Shown piece by piece: positions 55,701 to 64,000 of a DNA stretch of 64,000 nucleotides. The stretch covers positions 744,001 to 808,000 of the forward strand of contig JARUPZ010000014.1 in the NCBI GenBank assembly GCA_031213475.1. The letters run 5' to 3'. Under the pieces are notes generated by a model. It saw nothing but the letters and a program-made list of their open reading frames with translations. It was not told the origin of the DNA and searched no databases. Position 1 is the first letter of the stretch. Each line of letters opens with the position of its first letter. Both the position numbers and the translations under genes were made by a program. This DNA is from Nereocystis luetkeana (lineage: Eukaryota; Sar; Phaeophyceae; Laminariales; Laminariaceae).

Positions 55701-58163
55701 CACTCGGTGAAACTCGAAACCACGAAATTGATCTTGATAGGCACGCGGACTACCTACCAAGCCACCGGGGACGCCGGATTTTATGACCTGGAATAACTAG
55801 ATCACATTTGTTGGATGAGATGATCTAGATCATGATCTGTCCGATGATGAACTGCGCCCATCCTTCTTTGCGGTCCACCTCTATATGAATGCGCGTCTTT
55901 CCTTCTCTGTCGGTTGCCTGTTTCGCGCGCAGGACCCTGTGGGAGAGCTGTGCCACGGGCGGCGGCTGTACGGAGCCCTGCACGCCTCTCTCCGCGTGTT
56001 GGGAGCTATAACGGCGGTGCGGCCTCGCGTCGGGGTGACCTGTGTCACCTTCAACAAGGAGGCGCGAGAGGTGGAGCTGAAGTGGACCATGGCGGCCAAT
56101 GCTCCGTTCGTAGGGCAAAGCGCTCTCAAGGTATGTTTACGGCAGTGTGTACTAAAAGCGACATCGCCGTCGCTTGTATACGACATCGGTGTGCTATATA
56201 AGGTCGTTATTTATGGCACGGGTGTCGTGTAGATAAGAGGCTTACCTGAACAATAAATAAACAGAGGTCGCCCTAGAACTCGGGATGCATGTTGTACAAC
56301 AATTCCTACTTATTGCTACTGTTCGTGGTGGAGTCCAATTACCAGGGAGTTGCAGTTAACGTTTGGAAGGGTACGCCCGCTGATTTGGACCATGTCGGCC
56401 AACGCTCCGTTCGTCGAGCAAAGCACTCTCAAGGTAAAACAAAGCTGGTAGTATAGAGCGGCCACTAGGAGCTCGCGCAGGAGATGTTTTATGCTGCCAT
56501 CAGCCATCAAGTCATGTGCGTTGGTGGGAGGTTCCAACATAGTTGGCAGAGGTTTGATCATGTGTTCGGCGTTCTGAGCAATCAACATCAAGTTAAACCC
56601 GGCTTCAGTCAGCTCGAAATCCAAATAGTGAATAAAGAGAGCTCTACCTATGTAGAAGAACTCTCGTTTTTGCACTATGAGTACCACCAGGTACTGGTAC
56701 TGCTGTGCTTCCTATGCTCCTATTGACCGTGTGGCGTCAAGGTATACTGGAGTTGCAGTTATTAAATGACGTCATTGATGTTACGCTTTGAAGAACACCT
56801 ACTTGTAGACGTCCTGCTGAAGTGGACCAAGGCGGCCTGCCCGTCGGACAAAGCGCTCTCAATATAAAGAGAGGCCACCATTCTGTCAATGGTTGTTTAT
56901 GTTCTGCCTGGTGTTTTAACAATTGAATCAACCAGGGGAGTTGCAGGTAACTATGGCGTTTTGATACGCACGTTTCGAAGATTTAGACATGTCGTATCTA
57001 GACATGTTGTGTTGCACGTATATTGTGCGATACCGATCACCTAGCAGGTACCGTACTGGTATGTTTCCGCTGGTGTTTCGTGCAGACATTTATGCTCCAG
57101 TTTATGGCCATGCTATGACGGGGGGGGCTAATGCTATAATCAGAACCCACGCGGACCCAAGAAGCATGTATCCCCCTACCTTTACCCACCATACTTGCTT
57201 ACTATCACTACTATAAATAGTAGTATGCTCCGCCGTAAATGTGCTTCTTCTTTGGGTTCGATTCCTGGCAGTGTTGCCTTTATTAACCTTGCTCTCCTTC
57301 CGCCGCCGAACACGCTTATCAACCCCTCGAGGAGTGCACTCCCATGGTTGACAGTGGGAACAAATTGCTTGGAATAAGAGTCAGATCAAGGTCTATGTAC
57401 AGTGTACAGACAGCGCCTGCTAAACGGTTAGTAGAGCGCCCCGCTAGTTGGAGAAAGGCGGTGTAATCCCACGAGGAGAGGGAATGCTGGACTTTATGCC
57501 CGATTGAGATGAAGGCAAGTAATGGAGGGGGGGAAGAGGAGGCATCTCTTGTGGCCACGGCTGCTGTTACTATCTTCTAAAGCCTGCTATAGTTCAGAAT
57601 GTCGCTGAGGGTAAAACCTTCTATACTATTGTTACTGTAGTATAGCACGACCTGAGCTGGGAAGAGGTGATGTATCATAGTTATATGTATAGAACAAAGT
57701 TATAGTGAAAGAGCAAAACAAAAAAACAGTATATGTGAGATCGAGGATTTCGTCGAAACTCATCGCTGCGAGCTACATGTGATGCTTCAATCGGGCCTTC
57801 TACGGATTTTAGACGACCTCATGCAGGATATGTATTCCTTTTCGAGATGAAAAAAGGATGGGCCTGGACGTGACTGGCGTGATAATAAGCCCCTCCCCCC
57901 CCCCGCCGCGCACGCCTTCCCACTGCCCCCCCCCCTGCGTGTTGTATGCGTTCTATGTGCTTTATGTGTTGCACGTGCTACACGTGCTGTACCTATGGCC
58001 CTTCATTCGCCCTCCGCAGCTGAGCGCTGTTTCCATCTATCGAGTCAACGATCACGGCTTGATCTACGAGCACAGCATCGACAACCGGATCAAGCGTGAC
58101 ATGTGGGAGTACTCTCACTCGTGGATGGGGATGCTGAAGGCGGACCGTCCCCCCTCGGCGTAG
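44273..58163 (+). CDS. NTF2-like / DUF2358-type protein gene (span)
   Basis: Three exons (44273-44725, 55933-56130 and 58020-58163) join in phase 0 at both junctions, giving 264 residues and TAG. The order of features fits the plant and algal DUF2358 group of NTF2-like proteins: an ALDYLSHDVPLMFSAPP start, then EIFTPTIVLKDP, a LYGALHASLRVL helix, a VELKWTM strand, and an AVSIYRVNDHGLIYEHSIDN end. Members of this group are mostly uncharacterised and often plastid-targeted. The N-terminal ~100 residues are Arg/Ser-rich and could be a transit region, but no clear cleavage motif is visible. Intron 1 is 11.2 kb and full of mobile and duplicated sequence. Confidence 0.7.
45070..45720. repeat. Three-copy ~290-bp diverged tandem repeat
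   Basis: Units share CAGGTGCCACAACTACTGCT, a CAACATCTAC-CAGAGCTTCTCC segment, AGCAGCAGCAG-AGTAGCAGTAGG and ACGAGGCCAGGGTCAGCGTC. It lies in intron 1 of the DUF2358-type gene. The Ala/Thr/Ser-rich frames are artefacts. Confidence 0.7.
45885..46110. repeat. 24-bp minisatellite (CTGCCTGCTGTGGACAGGC)
   Basis: About nine units of TGCCTGCTGTGGACAGGCCC followed by AGTC, with scattered changes. All frames stay open because 24 is a multiple of three. It lies in intron 1 of the DUF2358-type gene. Confidence 0.9.
48004..48393 (-). pseudogene. Frame continuing the gag ORF after an in-frame TAG
   Basis: Directly after the TAG ending the gypsy-like ORF, the same frame continues for about 129 codons (SSVALGNCKSAVTVESSRQG, later FLASLVCPLESSTSFSAQHP, then a Ser/Asp/Lys/Arg-rich end). 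It is probably the remnant of the gag-pol linker or protease-proximal region. The separating stop may be a disabling mutation or a read-through site. Confidence 0.45.
48394..49783 (-). pseudogene. Ty3/gypsy-type element, permuted RT fragment plus gag
   Basis: The frame starts with the N-terminal part of a Ty3/gypsy reverse transcriptase: YRPVLS, then PVSRRPYRANPRTEAIINK, SPWASPVTIVARKDGQPRF and CVDYRSTINKHL. It stops short of the catalytic YxDD region, which is absent. Without a stop it then enters a gag-like region (TTWQEMTRALLDLLMP, then YAMRFRTILSQFQAAVD) with one CCHC-like knuckle (C-x4-C-x5-H-x4-C in CLYPPCRSKNGHTIDQCW) and a Lys/Glu/Asp-rich end. Normal order is gag before RT, so this is a rearranged, non-functional copy. 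It lies antisense inside intron 1 of the DUF2358-type gene. Confidence 0.8.
49861..50610. repeat. Two-copy ~375-bp tandem duplication
   Basis: Copy A begins at 49861 and copy B at 50242. Both run CAAATTAT-ATGCGAAG, AGAGGTCCACGATTGAGTTT, GCAAACCGGCGACTTGATAA, CCGCCGCCATGCTTCAGGAA, GTACGTACGTACATA and AAAATCCCCGT-CCCTCTCG. Copy B runs into the next, different tandem unit at CTGCCTGATTGG. The repeat is non-coding. Confidence 0.85.
50591..51830. repeat. Two-copy 630-bp tandem duplication with conserved frame
   Basis: Copy 1 starts at 50591 and copy 2 at 51221. Both contain a frame encoding AQKSFSLSLVRR-PLSRPPR, then YRFGPGKA-ITLCHNQPRRP, ending in PAR and TAA, and then a segment with TATAAACTCGTACATACTC. 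The two copies differ by about 5 percent in the frame. I cannot identify the peptide. An antisense frame is also open through the same segment. Confidence 0.85.
51917..52125. repeat. ~52-bp tandem repeat (GGTTCCGTACACCATAG)
   Basis: Four units spaced 50-52 bp begin GGTTCCGTACACCATAGTAC and continue ACATGGTTT-GTATACCAT. It is intronic. Confidence 0.9.
52408..52790 (+). mobile_element. Possible solo LTR remnant of the gypsy family
   Basis: It starts TGTGAGTACTAGGTCGACTC and its first ~85 bp nearly match the segment (49243 down to about 49155, minus strand) that joins the RT and gag parts of the broken gypsy element. The same start occurs at 46477. A (ATT)n run at about 52741-52775 followed by AGTACTA may mark the other side. 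A TG start suits an LTR terminus, but the 3' end is not resolved. Confidence 0.4.
53715..55441. mobile_element. Foldback element with ~355-bp inverted arms
   Basis: The left arm (53715-54068) and right arm (55079-55441) are inverted copies, about 85-90 percent identical by eye. They begin AGTGACCAAAATTGGGTATA and read inward through ACCCGATGCCTTTGTGG, GGTCAACGCC, CACTTTTGCGCCGGGTAGA and CATGTTCATGTTCATG to AGCGAACGAAG-like ends. The ~1-kb centre has no recognisable transposase. Target duplication is unclear because both flanks are TTTTA-rich. It lies in intron 1 of the DUF2358-type gene. Confidence 0.8.
55933..56130 (+). CDS. DUF2358-type gene, exon 2
   Basis: A pyrimidine-bearing TTTCGCGCGCAG acceptor and a CTCAAG|GTATGT donor border 66 codons in phase 0. 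The peptide runs DPVGELCHGRRLYGALHASL, then VTFNKEAREVELKWTMAANA, then FVGQSALK. It supplies the central helix and strands of the NTF2-like fold. Confidence 0.8.
56335..56960. repeat. Partial copies of exon 2 and a GGAGTTGCAGTTAAC unit
   Basis: In intron 2, 56390-56433 repeats the last ~50 bp of exon 2 including its donor-side CTCTCAAGGTAAAA. The segment 56822-56870 repeats it again in shorter form ending CTCTCAATATAAAG. Each is preceded by GGAGTTGCAGTTA-type sequence (about 56346, 56750 and 56939). These are decayed tandem duplications, not functional exons. Confidence 0.75.
58020..58163 (+). CDS. DUF2358-type gene, last exon
   Basis: A CATTCGCCCTCCGCAG acceptor leads in phase 0 to LSAVSIYRVNDHGLIYEHSI, then RDMWEYSHSWMGMLKADRPP, and TAG at 58161-58163. 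The IYRVNDHGLIYEH stretch is the typical last strands of the NTF2-like fold, where the chain reports hydrogen-bond donors over the cavity. Confidence 0.8.
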   Translation: MSAVSIYRVNDHGLIYEHSIDNRIKRDMWEYSHSWMGMLKADRPPSA

Positions 58164-61104
58164 TATGTACCTTTGGTGTCGATGTTCGGTCGCTAGTAGG
58201 GCGAATCGCGGAGCCTCATTGATGCTCCGGAGGGATGGCGTGATTAGACAAACATTGCGGGAGGGCATAGTAATCATAACGCACGATGGACCCAAACATC
58301 ATGTTTCCCGGTATGTTGACACACCGTCTGTTGTTCTGAGTACTATGTAGTACGTTCCCCCGTAATACAATGTTTATCCGTTCTGGTCAGTACATGATAC
58401 TGGTATGCGTGAGTCCGACTTTCCGCTATCATCGTTTTTTCGGGTGGACAAAAGGGAAGGTGGATCCGTCTATTCTAACCAGGAGCACGTGGCGAGGGGA
58501 TCGGCCCGGAGATTTCATGCCGAGACCGAGTCAAACTTCCCAAGCATATTGTGTATACTATTGGTCAGAAGGCCTACAGTAGGCTAGTAGGTTATCCCTT
58601 CTAGTAGCCAATGCTGATTGCTGCTCAAAAAGTAGTTTGTTTCTTCGCTTCGCTTGCTTGCTTGCTTGCTTGGGGATACCCCGGAGATTGATGCCGAGGG
58701 CGAGTCAAAGTGCTGAGGCATACCTGTTACATGTTTTTGTTGGGAAGAAGACCGAGGCTAGTAGACGATCCCTTCCAGTCATTGCTGGTTGATTTCATCT
58801 GCTTGCTCGATAGCGTGCGCTGCTTGCTTGCTTGCTCGCTTTGCTTGCTTACCTGCTTGCTTGTTTTCGCAACTCACGGATGGGTGGGTGGGATGCGTGA
58901 GAGCATCAAGTGAGAGCGTACGATACCGGACCGTCAAATCTGGACGGGAGAAGGCAATGCTGTCCTTGTATATCGACCCCCCCAGGCTGGCGACCCAACG
59001 ACATTGCTTAGGTATGTATGTAGAGTTCATAGATTGTAGAGGCTTTTGCGGGTCCGAGTTGGGGGCCGGTGTGCCACCCAAACAATTACCTTACGGGGGG
59101 GTTTGATGCTGAGCCCATCGTATATTTTTTGTCAAGGTTTTATGCAGACCTGTTTTTATGGATCGGGGGGGGGGGGGACTCGTGCTTCCTAAATACAATG
59201 ATTTTGCGTGGGTATTCCTGTAGAGTTGATCAAATAGTTTCGATGTACGCGGGCCGAAGAAGAGGGTTGGGTGCCTTTTTTGTCCCGCTACAGAGTACAG
59301 AGTGGTGGTGGAGGTCCGTTGGTGTGCCGTGTGTTCGGACGAGGGGACGCCAAGCCGTGCCAAGAGCCTTCGGCGGCGCAAGGAAACCTATTTATTTTTG
59401 TCGGCTAACTCGAAGCCCAGATGGAGTCATGGTGTCTTGTATGCGTGATCCAAATGGAGGCGGGGGGGGGGGGGGGCGACGGCTTGTAAAAACAAAATCG
59501 CTATCATGACTGTAAACACTCATGCGAGTTGATTTGGTTGAGCATGAAACTAGAAGTGACGCTTAAACACAAACGACGTACGGTAGTGCTCCATCTATAG
59601 TGCCGGCCGGCTGCCCGCTATATTTTTGCCCGTGAACGCGCTTGGCACATGCCAGGTATTGAATCAACTGGTATGGCAGCGTGCGGACTATTACCGGTTG
59701 CCGCTAGTTCCGGTATTGTCGGTTGGCGCATACCGGCACTATAGTGTAGAGGGGGCAATACTCTGTACCAGGTATGCTTCACGTACATATCATATGAAAG
59801 CGCTAATGTATGAACGGGCCTGGACGGGGGGGGCTGGTCTATATGCGACAACTTCCGTGCCAAATAGTAGACGCGCTTATGGAGGAACTTGTCATGGTAT
59901 TCATGGTATTCATGGTGTTTATGGTATCCCCTCTATTGATGAGGTGGCTTGTTGCGTGTTTCGAGATGAAAAACGAGAGCGAATAATATATTCCCTCTCG
60001 CCCGCGTCAGAAGTCTTTATGGGTAAGTCTGATGAGATAGCTCCACAACAACGAAAACATTTTGGGAGCGGAACCAATACATGTATGGGCCCTGCACATA
60101 ACGCGAAACAACGAGCGGCGGCCGTATTCGTTCGTGGCGGAGTGCGAAGTGAAGGCTCGTGCCTTATTTCTGCGTTCAAGCTTTTCCCCAGGTACGGCGG
60201 GTGTCACAGGTATACCAGGTACCACCCTCTGTACCGAAATTTAGGGATGTTTTGATACACAACCGTTTCTGTATATGTCGGCACAGGGTCGTACGAGATC
60301 ACAATATGTATCGATTTGTGTATTTTCCAGCATGTAGCGGGGAAAAGCGATGCAGCGGGGCACAACCTAGCATTGTATTATTTGTATGGCGATTGTCGTC
60401 CGACAGTGTTCAGCATGATGAGCTTCAACGTTGATCACTCATAAGCGTTACTCGTATTACATGCCTGGTATAGCGTTTGAGGGAAGCCGGCTGGTGTGAG
60501 CGAACCGGGTTTTATTGTATCTATGCTTGCACCGTTACGTACTTATATTCCTATTTTTTATTGACCTGCGTCGGGTGGGGATACCGGTGTGTTGATGTGT
60601 TAGTCCCGCACACGTTAGGTACTACTTTTAATACTGCTGCAGGTATGGGGACTGATGTAAACGATGCAATTATTTGACCGATACCTCTGAGGTGAGCTGA
60701 TGTTAATCATTCGCGTCGCCATCATGGTGAGCCACTGATAAGTTAATCGGTAGGAGGCCGAATTGAGCCCGCAGGTACTTACTGTGTTGGTTTACGAAGG
60801 ATAAGTAAACCACTGAGTGCTACTGAGTGAGCTAAACACGCTGACTGAGTACGGGTAGCTCAGTCAGTGGTTTACCAGGTATCCTTTACTGTGAACAAAC
60901 ATCGAACAAATGTTGAGCAAACATCGAACAAATGTTGCGACACCCTTCGTATACATACATACGTTGTTAGCGTGCCAGGGTACACAGCAAACAGCACACC
61001 TACGGTAGTAGTATGCAGCAAGAAACAGGGGAAAAGTTGGTCTAGGCAGGATTTCTTCTTCAAGAAACCTGGTGCATTCCACACCACAACTTCATATCAG
61101 TATA
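58164..61104. other. Intergenic region, no gene recognised
   Basis: No supported exon. It contains poly-G runs at about 59164-59178 and 59461-59477, a GCTTGCTT microsatellite near 58655-58675 and 58820-58865, and an imperfect inverted repeat at about 60788-60890 (GGATAAGTAAACCACTGAG against CTCAGTCAGTGGTTTACC). Confidence 0.45.
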
Positions 61105-61221
61105 GTACTATTACGGGGGGCCATAGTTAATAGGACCTATGGCATACATTAAAACCTATATATTTGACCATTTTTACTAACTGTATTTGGTCCTATTAAC
61201 TATGGTCCCCCGTAATAGTAC
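61105..61221. mobile_element. MITE family A, copy 5 (best preserved)
   Basis: 117 bp with near-perfect ~31-bp inverted ends: GTACTATTACGGGGGGCCAT then AGTTAATAGGACC on the left, and the reverse complement GGTCCTATTAACT then ATGGTCCCCCGTAATAGTAC on the right, with one mismatch. The short AT-rich core has no coding capacity, as expected for a MITE. Confidence 0.9.
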
Positions 61222-62047
61222 GTAACCACTCTTCTTGAACCGCTCCCGATTTTTGTTTTTTTGTTTCATACATATCTGTCCCGGGATTTCTTATTAGTGC
61301 CCGTTTTCTTAGTGTTATTTTTAATGATAGTATGCGTCCCCTCTACGCACTGCTGTATGGTGAATAATGCAAACAAACACAAAATAATGAGAGACTGTTG
61401 ATTTATATCATCGAGAGAAAAAAAAACGTGTGTTTCAAAGGATTGCAGCGGTTACTAGGGCCGGGGAAATAATGAATGAACTGTAACTGTGTGCTGTTGA
61501 AACGGCTGGTATTTCCACCCATCATAATCCCAAATATTTTTAGGAAATTGAACCTCGGTCCCAATTTGACGGGGGGGGATAACTGTAATTTATGCGATAA
61601 ATAAACATCAGCAACAACAGCTTTGTTTGGAACTGACTGCTGCTGCAGCTATTAATAGCTGTTGCTACGATATGACACTGTTTTGAATGAGGCTGAAAGC
61701 CCGGTGATTGCCTGGATTCTGGCACTGGGATCGTAGTTGTAGTACTTGGAAGGAGTATCTTGGGTGGAAAGCCAGGGGTTTTCCAGAGAGGCCCGAACGT
61801 GGTCTCGGCTTCCGCCGTGCACGAAAGGAATAAAGCTGCTCTTCTTCTATATCTCTAAGCAAACAAACGTGAGTAACAACGAGTAGCAAGCAGACCTGTT
61901 CAGGGATACAAAGTATTCCGCATTGCTCCGATCTTAACAAATGGCGTCGACGACTTAGGACTTTTCGCCTTTCTGTGGGTCCGAGTTGTTCTCGCGCGTT
62001 TCGGACCGTTTTCTTTTCCGGAGTAAGTTTGCTCCGCACACTGCACG
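61222..62047. other. No gene recognised
   Basis: AT-richer sequence with A and T runs. The 270-residue minus-strand frame ending at 61665 extends antisense to the coding-like region beyond 62000 and has no supporting splice or start context. Confidence 0.35.
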
Positions 62048-62611
62048 ATGGAGACTCGCGAGGAGGAAGAGTCTGATTCCCCTCATGGTGGACGAGACAC
62101 TGAGTCCCAGAGCCCCTCGGTGCCCCACCGCCCAAGGCTCGTCGATGGAGATCGAGCGCTTTGTACAACAGCCCACCAAGCGGAGCGTGTGTCTCGGCAG
62201 GAGCCCCACCATGATGACGTGGATCGAGCGCCTTGTACAACACGCCCACACAAGGAGCCAGAGCCTCGGCCGGAACCCCAAGACGAAGCTCGAGCAGCCT
62301 CCGGCAGACGGACCTCGTTCGAGACCTCTTCCGTGCCTTCTCGCTCGACGGAGCGAGCTCTGCCGTCCGAGACATCTGGACGCCCCCGCTTCTCGGAGCG
62401 CGTGTCGCGCGTAACCAGCCAGGCCTTCGGTTTTGCAGCTTTGACTCCCCACTCGTGCCCTCTGCCGACCAAGCCACCTGGCCCCGCTGAGAGCGTTGAG
62501 CGAGCTGCTTCTGCTCTGGGCCAGAGCGTCGGACAAACCTGGACGCAGCGCTTTCCCCGCCACCCAGCTGCGCTCTTCGCCGTCGGATCTACCTGCTTCT
62601 GGGCCGGATGA
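62048..62611 (+). CDS. Possible 5' coding exon, low-complexity protein
   Basis: ATG after CACTGCACG opens METREEEESDSPHGGRDTES, then a Pro/Arg/Ser/Glu-rich chain of 187 residues. A 72-bp internal duplication encodes DGDRALCTTAHQ and VDRAPCTTRPHK. The other frames are also open because the region is GC-rich, so frame choice is uncertain. The stop at about 62609-62611 is followed by coding-like sequence in another frame. Confidence 0.35.
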   Translation: METREEEESDSPHGGRDTESQSPSVPHRPRLVDGDRALCTTAHQAERVSRQEPHHDDVDRAPCTTRPHKEPEPRPEPQDEARAASGRRTSFETSSVPSRSTERALPSETSGRPRFSERVSRVTSQAFGFAALTPHSCPLPTKPPGPAESVERAASALGQSVGQTWTQRFPRHPAALFAVGSTCFWAG

Positions 62612-62688
62612 GAGAGTGATTGAAATGCTTTTTCTGCCTCGTATTCCCCTGCTGCCCGACCTTGCTCATACGCGTAGGATGGCCGCGA

Positions 62689-63470
62689 GCGATGCTGCCA
62701 CTCGTCAATTTTTTCCCGCGCCTCGACCGCACGATGCAATTGTTTCCGTGCCTGAGTTACACGATGACACACTGGGTTTCAGTATTGAGCCCGCTTCCCT
62801 CGTTGCTGTAGCTACAAACGAAGATTCAGCCTGGCAATTCCGTACTGCTGCGCGTTCTAATGCTGCTGTTTAGAGGGAGCGATGCGGCCGCTCGTGAGAT
62901 TTTTCCCGCACCTCGCCCACAAGACGGCCCACTGGATTTCGGTATTGAGCCTGCTTCCCTCGCTGCTGTAGCAACAGACAGATCCTGGAAACTCCAGTAC
63001 TGCTTCGAGTTTTACTACTGCTGTTAGAGGGAGCGATACGGCGGCTCGTGAAATATTTCCCACGCCTCGCCCACAAGACGGCACACTGGATTTCGGTACG
63101 TATTGCGCCCGCTTTGCCTGCTGCTGTGGCTACCCGCGCCGATTATGCTGGAAATTCCAGTGCGGCTGCGAGTTTTAATGCTGCTGTTCGAGGGAGCGAT
63201 ACGGCCGCTCGTGAAATTCTTGCCACGCCTCGCCCACAAGACGGCACACTGCTTTTCGGTATTGCACCTTCCTTGTCCGCTGTTGTAGCCACCCACGCCA
63301 ATTCTGCGGGAACCTACAGTACTGCTGCAAGTTTTGATGCTGCTGTTAGAGGGAGCAAGACGGCCGCTCGTGATTTTTTCCTGCGCCCCGTCCACAAGAC
63401 GGCACCCTGGATTTTAGTATTGCGCCTGCCCTGCCTGCTGCTGTAGCGACCCGCGACGATTCTGCCGAAA
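62689..63470 (+). repeat. ~157-bp coding-type tandem repeats, frame-broken
   Basis: Five units begin GAGCGATACGGCCGCTCGTG (about 62689, 62876, 63031, 63195 and 63351) and would encode blocks like SDTAAREIFPTPRPQDGTL, DFGIAPALPAAVAT and STAASFNAAVRG. Units differ by single-base and 4-base indels that shift the frame, with stops in units 1 and 5, so the array is not one continuous exon as read here. Confidence 0.7.
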
Positions 63471-63998
63471 AAAATCTTCCTGATGCGAACTTTAATGCTG
63501 CCGTTCGTAGCGGCGATGCCTTTACTAGGCCCTCCGGTACCGGCGACGTACCAAAACCAACCACACTTGCTGTTAGTACACGTGCTTATCGGGACAACGG
63601 CCTTTCTATCGCGCCATTTTCTGGGGTCGATGCTCGCTCCCCAAGCGCTCGTAGCGCTCGCCGAAAGGCGCGCCACGCCTTGACCACCACTAGACAAGTT
63701 GCTGAAGCACAAGCCGCGGCTACTGCCACCGCTGCTTCTTCGTTACACGACCCTGAGTACCGCCGAATGCCGCCCCCCCCGGCCCCGGTGTCCCCCCCTG
63801 CCTCCGTGTCCTCCCCTGCCCCGATGTTTTTCGCCCGTCCCCGGCTCACCATGTCATGGACGGCAAAAACACGAGAGGATTCACCCAGCCCCGCCAAATC
63901 TGCCAGCGGCCTGAGGACTTACGGCTCCCACCCCTCGTCGGAAGAGAGAACGCCCCAGCTCCCGAGCCCCACAGCTCTGGCGGACGCCGTGTACCTTG
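63374..63998 (+). CDS. Open coding region running off the window
   Basis: A frame free of stops for 208 codons continues past the end. It includes IAPALPAAVATRDDSAEKNL, then RSARRKARHALTTTRQVAEA, a Pro/Ser/Val-rich stretch, and MFFARPRLTMSWTAKTREDS up to TALADAVYLE. Ala/Ser/Pro-rich composition suggests a disordered protein. The 5' border could be an acceptor at about 63416 (GATTTTAG). The gene continues beyond the window and its function is unknown. Confidence 0.5.
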
Positions 63999-64000
63999 AG

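Noticed and set aside
58330-58368. CCCCCGTAATAC word resembling a MITE family A end
   Set aside because: Only ~13 bp match and no partner end was found within 200 bp.
61665-62477. 270-residue minus-strand frame
   Set aside because: Its upper part is antisense to a better plus-strand frame and its lower part runs through AT-rich sequence without motifs.
1-64000. CRISPR array, bacterial operon or prophage structure
   Set aside because: No evenly spaced short repeats with unique spacers and no compact gene strings; the tandem repeats found are contiguous satellites.

Overview
The window looks like nuclear DNA of an intron-rich eukaryote, most likely a photosynthetic stramenopile such as a brown alga or relative. 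This lineage call is an inference. It rests on short GC-rich exons with GT-AG borders scattered through kilobases of repeat-rich sequence, on Ty3/gypsy-type reverse transcriptase remnants, and on one exon set that resembles the NTF2-like DUF2358 family known from plastid-bearing organisms. There is no bacterial gene density, operon or CRISPR array, and most long open frames here are repeat artefacts.

Layout. (1) 1-3203, plus strand: the 3' part of a gene with a leucine-zipper-like coiled-coil exon and an acidic, low-complexity last exon. (2) 3204-11052: no convincing exon; it holds a diverged ~50-bp satellite (8.29-9.64 kb) and a 45-bp tandem repeat. (3) 11053-42977, minus strand: the main result, a ~32-kb gene of at least 15 exons that I assembled by matching splice phase from exon to exon. 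It would encode a ~1300-residue protein with a basic coiled N-terminus, two IQ-type calmodulin-binding motifs, Trp/Arg-rich helical segments, a CxxC...CxxC pair and a helical C-terminus. Nearly every large intron carries a different repeat: a Harbinger-like element, MITEs, a 1.5-kb hexanucleotide array, a ~110-bp array and polypyrimidine tracts. (4) 42978-44272: the gap between that gene and its divergently transcribed neighbour. (5) 44273-58163, plus strand: a three-exon gene for an NTF2-like/DUF2358-type protein. Its 11.2-kb first intron contains a broken gypsy element, two tandem duplications and a 1.7-kb foldback element; its second intron contains partial copies of its own exon 2. (6) 58164-61999: no gene seen, one well-preserved MITE. 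(7) 62048-64000, plus strand: a GC-rich coding-like region with ~157-bp degenerate coding repeats and a frame that stays open past the window edge.

Exon borders are manual calls from splice consensus and reading phase; no transcript or database evidence was available.
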